Origin: Chloracidobacterium sp. UBA6041
Lineage (GTDB): Bacteria; Acidobacteriota; Blastocatellia; Pyrinomonadales; Pyrinomonadaceae
Direction: 5' to 3'
DNA length: 12,184 nt
Assembly: GCA_002427845.1 (NCBI GenBank)
Contig: DIYZ01000230.1
Location: 14,914 to 27,097 of the forward strand
This document shows, piece after piece, positions 7,801 through 12,184 of this stretch. The translations under genes and the position numbers were made by a program. The stretch's first letter is position 1. Each line of letters begins with the position of its first letter. The notes below the pieces were generated by a model. The model was not told where the DNA came from, ran no database searches, and saw only the letters and a list, made by a program, of their open reading frames with translations.

Positions 7801-8427
7801 TTGCTGATATATTTGATAGACAACACGCTTGACGGCCAGGGTGCAAGTCCGCGCGAATTGCGCGCGGTGCTGAGCCGGATGTGCGACGGCGTGGAGATAC
7901 TGACTGAGCCTTTCCACGCCGTTTCTCTTGAGCGCTTACAGTCGCTCCAGCCTTCACATATTATTTTGAGCGGACAAAGTCACCCCTGGGACGAATACTC
8001 CCCAGAGTCACTGGCCGGCGTGTTTGAAGTAATCAAGAAAGCTTCTCAACCAATACTCGGGGTTTGTGGCGGGCATCAGCAGATGGCGCTCGCCTTCGGC
8101 GCTCCTATTGGATTAATGGCACGACTGGTGGCCGGCGAAGGTTATGAAGGCGCAAAGCGGGAACGCGGATTCTTTCCGGTGACTGTCAACAACCAGCGCG
8201 GCCTGTTCGCGAACCTGCCGTCCACGATAACGGTTTGGCACTCCCACTTTGACGAAGTGAAGGAACTACCAGAAGGCTTCCACCGCACCGCGTCCAATGA
8301 GACTTGCGCCATCCAGGCAATGCAGCACGACGAGCGGCCTCTGTTTGGTGTGCAATTTCACCCGGAACTGTTCGACGAGGAGCACCCTGAAGGTCGAAAA
8401 ATCATGGAGAATTTCCTCAAAACTTAG
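7801..8427 (+). CDS. Class I glutamine amidotransferase (stand-alone)
   Basis: A 208-residue GATase1 domain that hydrolyses glutamine to deliver ammonia to a partner. The nucleophile elbow is GVCGGHQQ with Cys89, and the other two triad members are in VQFHPELF (His187, Glu189). The order and spacing fit the TrpG/PabA/GuaA-type class I family. No synthase domain is fused and no obvious acceptor enzyme is adjacent, so the pathway is unknown. The start is TTG 7801, chosen because it gives the expected first beta-strand (LIYLIDN) and lies 6 bp after the upstream stop. The next in-frame ATG would remove that strand. No good Shine-Dalgarno is visible, so translation may be coupled to the propeller gene. 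Confidence 0.85.
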   Translation: MLIYLIDNTLDGQGASPRELRAVLSRMCDGVEILTEPFHAVSLERLQSLQPSHIILSGQSHPWDEYSPESLAGVFEVIKKASQPILGVCGGHQQMALAFGAPIGLMARLVAGEGYEGAKRERGFFPVTVNNQRGLFANLPSTITVWHSHFDEVKELPEGFHRTASNETCAIQAMQHDERPLFGVQFHPELFDEEHPEGRKIMENFLKT

Positions 8428-8630
8428 GCCGGAGCCCTATTCCCTTTGCTGCCGAAGCCCTCTTCAACCTTGATACCGTACTGAAACCTTTCGGTCACAT
8501 TTCCTGCAATTCTGGCACTTTTGCAACTCTAAATATTTCAGTAGTTACGAAAATTTGTCGGATTTAGGCAACTTTTTGGCCTGCCATGCGGCTGGACACC
8601 CGCTCCGCCCAGTGCTAGCCTCCTTGCCCG
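8428..8630. other. Non-coding stretch, no gene seen
   Basis: This is the first 200 bp of a 439-bp gap. It has no convincing reading frame, tRNA or known small RNA. It is locally AT-richer around 8510-8560, where the promoter of the 3D-domain gene or of a short RNA ending at the 8631-8661 terminator could lie. I cannot identify -35 and -10 boxes with confidence. Confidence 0.4.
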
Positions 8631-8661
8631 AACAAGCGGCGTAACTACTCGCTTGTTTTTT
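8631..8661 (+). terminator. Rho-independent terminator
   Basis: A perfect 8-bp stem, AACAAGCG (8631-8638) with CGCTTGTT (8650-8657), has an 11-nt loop and runs into six T (8656-8661). It lies 204 bp after the amidotransferase stop and 206 bp before the next start. It could end the propeller-amidotransferase transcript, end a short RNA, or act as an attenuator in the leader of the 3D-domain gene. Confidence 0.65.
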
Positions 8662-8676
8662 GTTTAGTTCGACCAC

Positions 8677-8866
8677 TTGGGTTTTCAGCGCGTGCATCAA
8701 GGATGCAAGCCCCCAACTCCGGCTGACCTTGTTCTGAACTCCTTGAGCCGGAGGTCGAGTCCAGGGTCCCCGTGCGGGCAGCCCGCATGGGGTGGCAGGC
8801 ATAGGAAAGAACGGACTCGCGCAGAGCGCTGAGAAGTTAATCTACCTCGGACAGGAGACCCGAAGC
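8677..8866 (+). promoter_or_regulatory. Structured 5' leader of the 3D-domain gene, candidate riboswitch
   Basis: Several perfect pairings are stacked before the start codon. They are TGCATC/GATGCA (8693-8698 with 8702-8707), an 8-bp stem CTCCGGCT/AGCCGGAG (8717-8724 with 8746-8753), and a 7-bp stem CGAGTCC/GGACTCG (8756-8762 with 8813-8819). The last encloses an 11-bp GC-rich hairpin with a 3-nt loop (8768-8778 with 8782-8792, one G-T pair). A well-placed AGGAG (8853-8857) follows. Genes for 3D/RlpA-type wall proteins are classic targets of ydaO-type c-di-AMP riboswitches. The TGGGGTG after the hairpin and the AGTTAA-CTCGG near the end faintly recall that class, but the conserved core does not align well. 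The structure is seen directly; the ligand class is only a guess. Confidence 0.45.
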
Positions 8867-9394
8867 ATGAAAGCAATAGTCAGTAGAAGTGCAATCATTG
8901 CGACTGCGCTTCTTGTAGGTTTGATAGTTTTTTCAGCCAGTCCTTCAATAGCAGAAACTCTCTTTTCAAAGTATCAGCCCCAAAAAGAAGAATCGAAGCA
9001 GAATTCTGCCAGCGCCCTGGGCAAGTTTGGAACGGAAGAAGACCTGCCCGCGACCGCAAAACTTGCTGAGCCGAAGGCTTCTCTTTCGCCGGCGACAAAC
9101 TACGTCGCCACCGCCTATAGTCTTAGAGGAAGAACCGCCAGCGGCAGAATGGTAAGCCGAGGTGTTATCGCCGCCGATCCGGCGGTTTTGCCGTTGGGTT
9201 CTCGCGTACGATTGGAACATCCAGGTTATAGTGGCGAGTATGTTGTGGCCGACACTGGCGGCGCGATTCGGGGTCGCCGCATCGACATCTGGACGCCAAG
9301 CTCAGGCGAGGCTATGCGTTTTGGCAGACGCACCGTGAAGCTGACGATATTAAGCTACGGCGCAAAACGATCAAAGCGCACGGTTAAAGTTTAA
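8867..9394 (+). CDS. Secreted 3D-domain (RlpA-like double-psi barrel) protein
   Basis: A 175-residue exported protein of the 3D/RlpA type, a fold found in lytic transglycosylases and wall-remodelling factors. ATG 8867 is chosen because it has an AGGAG nine bases upstream and yields a clean signal peptide: KAIVSR, then IIATALLVGLIVFSA, with probable cleavage after SIA (residue 29). An in-frame ATG 25 codons earlier lies in the structured leader. After a flexible region (about 30-75), the domain shows YVATAYS, VIAADPAVLPLGSRVRL and VADTGGAIRGRRIDIW, which contain the three aspartates that name the 3D domain. It probably cleaves or binds peptidoglycan glycan strands in the periplasm. A strong terminator follows, so it is likely monocistronic. 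Confidence 0.87.
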   Translation: MKAIVSRSAIIATALLVGLIVFSASPSIAETLFSKYQPQKEESKQNSASALGKFGTEEDLPATAKLAEPKASLSPATNYVATAYSLRGRTASGRMVSRGVIAADPAVLPLGSRVRLEHPGYSGEYVVADTGGAIRGRRIDIWTPSSGEAMRFGRRTVKLTILSYGAKRSKRTVKV

Positions 9395-9419
9395 AGCGGC
9401 CAATCTTCGCGGATGAGGT

Positions 9420-9450
9420 GGGCGGAAGGACAAACCTTCTGCCCTTTTTT
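9420..9450 (+). terminator. Rho-independent terminator of the 3D-domain gene
   Basis: GGGCGGAAGG (9420-9429) pairs with CCTTCTGCCC (9435-9444), including one G-T pair. The loop is ACAAA, and six T follow (9445-9450). It lies 26 bp after the stop codon. A palindromic repeat begins 9 bp after the T run. Confidence 0.88.
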
Positions 9451-9458
9451 ATTTGTTA

Positions 9459-9557
9459 TGTCCGACAAACTTTAGTTTGTAGCTGCTAGTCGTAAAAGCG
9501 TTCATCCTGGTAAGTGCTCTTTCGTCGGGCAATCGACAAACTGAAGTTTGTCGGACA
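9459..9557. repeat. Inverted REPIN-like element (CGA type)
   Basis: A 99-bp element is bounded by perfect inverted ends, TGTCCGACAAACT at 9459-9471 and AGTTTGTCGGACA at 9545-9557. Each end is itself a small palindrome: ACAAACTTTAGTTTGT on the left and CGACAAACTGAAGTTTGTCG on the right. The middle, about 50 bp, has no coding sense. A third copy of the end sequence starts at 12163. The core AAACT-AGTTT is shared with the CGC-type repeats at 1013 and 5333, but the flanks differ, so these look like two related subfamilies. Confidence 0.8.
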
Positions 9558-9619
9558 GGCCATGTTAATATGATCGCATCCATTTGATTTCATTAGCTGG
9601 CGAGGGTTCCAGGACTATC

Positions 9620-10711
9620 ATGCAGGTTTCCAGGCAACCGTCTGAGAACAACCAGGAGGTACCGGCAGCTGAATCCCTGGTGGAAGTAACTCGAGGCGGC
9701 ATTACCGAGTCGCGGCATCGCGGCCACATCATCGCTGTAGAACCAGAAGGAAACATCGTCGCTTATCTCGGTGCGCCGGAAACTGTCACCTATCTGCGTT
9801 CCTCGGCCAAGCCACACCAGGCCATACCCCTGATTACATCCGGTGCTGCGGATCGTTTTGGATTCAGCGAAAAAGAGATTGCCCTCGCTTGTGCGTCGCA
9901 TAGCGGCGAAGCCATTCACACTGAAGTCGCTGCGTCAATGCTCCAGAAGATCGGTCTGGAACCGAGCGCTCTCAAATGCGGCACGCATGAACCGTTCAGC
10001 CCTGAAGCGGCTCGCCAACTTCGCGAAAAGGGCGAAGAGCCGAACGTGCTGCAGAATAACTGCTCGGGTAAACACGCCGGCATGCTGGCGCTCGCGCTGC
10101 ATCTAGGCGCGCCTATTGAAAGTTATGATCAGCCCAGCAATCCCGTGCAACTGGCAATAGGTGGCGTTATTTCGCAGTTTACTGGAATTCAAATACAAGA
10201 CATCGCGGTAGGTGTGGACGGCTGTGGCGTGCCGGTATTTGGCGTTACCGTCAAGGCAATGGCGCTAATGTACGCGCGACTGATCGCGCCGCCCCCCGAG
10301 TTTGATGACCACACGAAAGCCGCGTGCGCGCGAATCGTCTCAGCGATGATGACTTATCCGGAACTTATAGGCGGCAGTAACGATCGCCTCGACACGGAAA
10401 TAATGCGCGCCGCGAAAGGGCGTTTGGTTTCGAAGGTGGGCGCCGAAGGTGTTTACACTGTTGGTGTGTTGCCCTGTAAAGATTGGCGTCGAGGCATAGG
10501 GATCGCGCTTAAGATTGAAGACGGGGATGACCATCGCGCGCGGCCAACGGTGGTGATCGAGTCATTAAGACAACTCGGCATACTCGCCGACGAATCATTG
10601 GAGGCTGTTTCGCGATACGCGTTCTTTCCTGTCAAGAACCGGCGTGGAGATGTGGTTGGAGAAGTGACTGCGGAGTTTGAGTTGAACCGGACCGCCGGCA
10701 CGCAACACTAA
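9620..10711 (+). CDS. L-asparaginase II family protein (Rhizobium etli ReAII/AnsA type)
   Basis: Hydrolyses L-asparagine to aspartate and ammonia; cytoplasmic, since no signal peptide is seen. From ATG 9620 (363 residues, usual size) every residue I associate with ReAII is present at a constant offset of 13: Ser61 and Lys64 in SSAKP, Ser93 in SHSGE, Cys148 and Lys151 in NCSGKH, and Cys202 in DGCGVP. These correspond to the Ser48/Lys51/Ser80 active site and the Cys135/Lys138/Cys189 metal site of the rhizobial enzyme. The family-typical beginning LVEVTRGG appears at about residue 20. TTG 9584 would add 12 residues; ATG 9620 is favoured by an AGGA five bases upstream. It is unrelated to the E. 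coli type I and II asparaginases. It lies between a repeat element and an unrelated small gene. Confidence 0.88.
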   Translation: MQVSRQPSENNQEVPAAESLVEVTRGGITESRHRGHIIAVEPEGNIVAYLGAPETVTYLRSSAKPHQAIPLITSGAADRFGFSEKEIALACASHSGEAIHTEVAASMLQKIGLEPSALKCGTHEPFSPEAARQLREKGEEPNVLQNNCSGKHAGMLALALHLGAPIESYDQPSNPVQLAIGGVISQFTGIQIQDIAVGVDGCGVPVFGVTVKAMALMYARLIAPPPEFDDHTKAACARIVSAMMTYPELIGGSNDRLDTEIMRAAKGRLVSKVGAEGVYTVGVLPCKDWRRGIGIALKIEDGDDHRARPTVVIESLRQLGILADESLEAVSRYAFFPVKNRRGDVVGEVTAEFELNRTAGTQH

Positions 10712-10800
10712 TTTATGGGGGCGCTCTTATCTCACAATCAACTTCCGATAATGGCCACAATGTCGACACGGGCGAACAGACCTCGCCTAACCTGCCGCCT

Positions 10801-11292
10801 TTGCAGCGTGACGCCCGGGGAAACATCGATCTCGACTCCGTTCCTGATGTTATTCAATGGTTTCTGGATTTCGATCAGCGCGTAGCGATTATCAAGCACC
10901 GCCACGTGGAAGAAGTTTTTCAATGGAAACAGGAGCAGAGCCGCAGCGAAGGCGAGGAAGTTTTTGCCTTCAAACAAGCGCAGGATCGGCTCGCGATTGG
11001 AATAATCCAGGCGCTTGCCGAGCATTCTTCCGAACGCGACCTTCATTCCTGGATTAGCCAACTACTCAACGCTCTGGAAGCAGCAGCGAAGGCCAATGAA
11101 GCGGCTGCCGAAGCTTACAAACTCGACTTGCGCGGAGGCGGTTCGGTTGTAAAAGAAGCCGAAAAAATTCCGTCGGAGCGTGGCCGCAGAGATTTTCTAA
11201 TTAATTGCTGGCTTGAAACCCTATGCACGGTTGAAGCCCGTGTCCTGGGTTGGCTTTACCAGGAGTTTTACGGTCGTCCGTTTGCTCCCTAA
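10801..11292 (+). CDS. Hypothetical acidic, mostly helical protein; start uncertain
   Basis: I do not recognise a family. The product is highly charged and predicted helical (for example RHVEEVFQWKQEQ and LLNALEAAAKANEAAAEAYK), with no signal peptide or membrane segment, so it is probably cytoplasmic. From TTG 10801 it has 163 residues. The reading frame stays open upstream into the asparaginase gene but holds no ATG, while the upstream codons (TSDNGHNVDTGEQ and on) look protein-like. An ATG at 10715, 3 bp after the asparaginase stop, lies in another frame. One extra G in the five-G run at 10717-10721 would join it to this frame and give about 193 residues. The listed start is therefore a minimum. 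The gene follows the asparaginase gene closely and may share its transcript. Confidence 0.6.
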   Translation: MQRDARGNIDLDSVPDVIQWFLDFDQRVAIIKHRHVEEVFQWKQEQSRSEGEEVFAFKQAQDRLAIGIIQALAEHSSERDLHSWISQLLNALEAAAKANEAAAEAYKLDLRGGGSVVKEAEKIPSERGRRDFLINCWLETLCTVEARVLGWLYQEFYGRPFAP

Positions 11293-11316
11293 CCGCCGCA
11301 ATTTCAGCGAACAACT

Positions 11317-11680
11317 ATGAACGACGATTTGCGCGCGCTCTTTCCCATAACAGAGCGCGTTAACTATTTGAACCACGCCGCCGTCTCGCCGCCGCCAATT
11401 CCTACGATTGCTGCAATTCAATCTCAACTTGCCGACGTTTCCGCAAATGGCTCTGTAAACTTTCGCAACTGGCAGTCAGTCAAGGAACGCACTCGCGAAA
11501 TTGTCGCCGGCATGCTCGGCGCGCGTCCGGAACAAGTCGCATTCTTACGCAATATATCTCTATGGCTACCTGAAGAAGAAAAACATCATCACCGCACCCC
11601 GAGGAGATGGGCTACGCATTGCTCCCCATCTCTACAACACTTTGGACGAGATCGATCAATTGGTAGACGCTCTTCCGTGA
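11317..11680 (+). pseudogene. Aminotransferase class V (SufS/isopenicillin-epimerase-like) gene with the middle deleted
   Basis: The first 79 codons match the N-terminus of PLP-dependent class V aminotransferases (LFPITERVNYLNHAAVSPPP, then MLGARPEQVAFLRN). The homology stops abruptly near 11555. From about 11558, in the frame shifted by +1, the sequence encodes the C-terminal end of the same kind of protein, LKKKNIITAPRGDGLRIAPH then YNTLDEIDQLVDALP, and stops at the TGA 11678-11680. Both ends survive in order, but the central domain, including the PLP-binding lysine, is gone. The missing part is probably some 250 residues judging from family length. The hybrid frame continuing to 11844 is out-of-frame read-through. 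It cannot be an active transaminase or desulfurase. The deletion also shifted the frame, so no fused product is made. Confidence 0.78.
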
Positions 11681-11682
11681 AG

Positions 11683-11751
11683 ACAGCGATAAATAACTTG
11701 CGTTTCTGCAAAGCCCGCGCTCGGGCGAAACGAGTGATTATCGTTCGCTGT
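11683..11751. other. Long nested hairpin after the aminotransferase remnant
   Basis: Four nested pairings fit one 69-nt imperfect hairpin: ACAGC with GCTGT (11683-11687, 11747-11751), GATAA with TTATC (11688-11692, 11738-11742), CGTTTC with GAAACG (11701-11706, 11727-11732), and GCCCG with CGGGC (11713-11717, 11722-11726). The loop is CGCT. It starts 2 bp after the remnant's stop codon. It lacks a proper T run, so it is not a standard terminator. TTTAGTTTGTAG at 11751-11762 repeats 12 bp found at 9471-9482 in the CGA-type repeat. Confidence 0.5.
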
Positions 11752-12082
11752 TTAGTTTGTAGATGTATTGAAGATGTACGGACATTCCGCCGCGCTCGAC
11801 CCATAACTTCCAACGCCCGGGCCTGCCTTCACCAATTTTCTTAAGAAATTCGAAATCGCGCCCCGAGATTATCGATGAATGGAAATTGGCACGCGCGTTG
11901 CCAAAGTTGCCAAAGAGGAACCCGAACAACAAAGCGTAGATAAAGGGGTAAATCGGGTTAGGCTCAGAGATTGCGGTGAGTGGAAGCTTCAGGGGGAGGC
12001 GTCCTCTCACGATTTGAAAAACAGGCGGTGGCTCTTTCGGGGGAACGGGGTTAACGCTTGTGCGCAATTGAAGAGCAATCAT
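11738..12082 (-). CDS. Doubtful minus-strand reading frame
   Basis: A 114-residue frame with ATG at 12080-12082 and stop inside the hairpin at 11738. It is proline-rich at first (NPVPPKEPPPVFQ), then has one hydrophobic stretch (YPFIYALLFGFLFGNF) and a basic C-terminal part (GRPGRWKLWVERGG). I recognise no family and see no ribosome site. It may be a real small membrane protein, a fragment, or chance coding in a repeat-bounded stretch. It is the only candidate gene in the last 500 bp, and coding on the + strand here is no better. Confidence 0.25.
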   Translation of the reverse strand: MIALQLRTSVNPVPPKEPPPVFQIVRGRLPLKLPLTAISEPNPIYPFIYALLFGFLFGNFGNARANFHSSIISGRDFEFLKKIGEGRPGRWKLWVERGGMSVHLQYIYKLNSER

Positions 12083-12158
12083 TGCGAGGCTGCTGATCGA
12101 CGTCCTGAAGGGGCTTGGGGGAGCCTCCCAGGAAGATCAGCAGCCCGCATTAGTTTTT
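12083..12158 (+). terminator. Large multi-stem hairpin with T run, possible terminator or small-RNA end
   Basis: An 11-bp perfect stem, GGCTGCTGATC (12088-12098) with GATCAGCAGCC (12135-12145), is extended outward by TGCG/CGCA with one bulged A. Inside it are TCCTG with CAGGA (12103-12107, 12129-12133) and GGCT with AGCC (12112-12115, 12122-12125). Five T follow at 12154-12158. The 4-nt gap before the T run and the length are unusual for a simple terminator. A repeat unit begins 4 bp after the T run. Confidence 0.45.
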
Positions 12159-12162
12159 GGGA

Positions 12163-12184
12163 TGTCCGACAAACTTCCGTTTGT
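12163..12184. repeat. CGA-type repeat unit, cut by the window end
   Basis: TGTCCGACAAACTT at the start is identical to the left end of the element at 9459, and the second half (CCGTTTGT) differs by one or two bases. The partner unit should lie just beyond the window. Confidence 0.7.

Noticed and set aside
8560..8580. Sigma-54-like promoter (GG, 10 bp, GC)
   Set aside because: Only the dinucleotides and spacing fit. The surrounding consensus is poor and no activator site is seen.
8735..8765. GGTCGAGTCC resembling a tRNA T-loop
   Set aside because: No acceptor, anticodon or D arms fit around it. The bases are better used in the 7-bp stem with 8813-8819.
8790..8835. GGGGTG followed by GCTGAGA, recalling a TPP riboswitch
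   Set aside because: The rest of the TPP core (the ACCTGATCTGG part) is absent and the downstream gene is not thiamine-related.
11556..11844. Continuation of the aminotransferase frame to 11844
   Set aside because: After the deletion junction the residues in this frame have no family likeness, whereas the shifted frame gives a perfect C-terminus ending at 11680.

Overview
The window looks like a chromosomal segment of a Gram-negative bacterium, most plausibly an Acidobacteriota of the Blastocatellia type. That placement is inferred from the gene repertoire and not from any marker gene. The repertoire includes a heptose kinase for lipopolysaccharide, a meso-diaminopimelate enzyme, a lipoprotein beta-propeller, and a large Ser/Thr kinase fused to a TolB/FlgO-like domain and TPRs. 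All confident genes are on the + strand.

Layout: an LPS heptose kinase (30-1016) is followed by a two-unit palindromic repeat, a Ser/Thr kinase-TPR protein (1100-3568), a PBP4-type carboxypeptidase (3594-5336), a second repeat cluster, the 3' remnant of a DinB-family gene, and dapF (5608-6471). Then come a lipoprotein beta-propeller (6526-7794) with a closely coupled class I glutamine amidotransferase (7801-8427), a 439-bp non-coding stretch holding a terminator and a structured leader, and a secreted 3D-domain (RlpA-like) protein (8867-9394) with a strong terminator. These are followed by a second type of inverted repeat, an asparaginase II-type enzyme (9620-10711), an unrecognised helical protein (about 10801-11292), and an aminotransferase class V gene reduced to its two ends (11317-11680). 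The last 500 bp holds structured hairpins, one doubtful minus-strand reading frame and the start of another repeat.

Several genes concern the envelope: heptose for LPS, PBP4 and the 3D protein for peptidoglycan remodelling, and DapF for the meso-DAP precursor. This looks like loose clustering and not one operon. The most unusual features are two families of short palindromic REP/REPIN-like elements, one of which supplies the stop codons of two genes; a DapF in which both canonical catalytic cysteine positions are serine; the two eroded genes; and the structured untranslated regions. I did not see a CRISPR array, an rRNA or tRNA gene, a transposase or a recognisable defence system.
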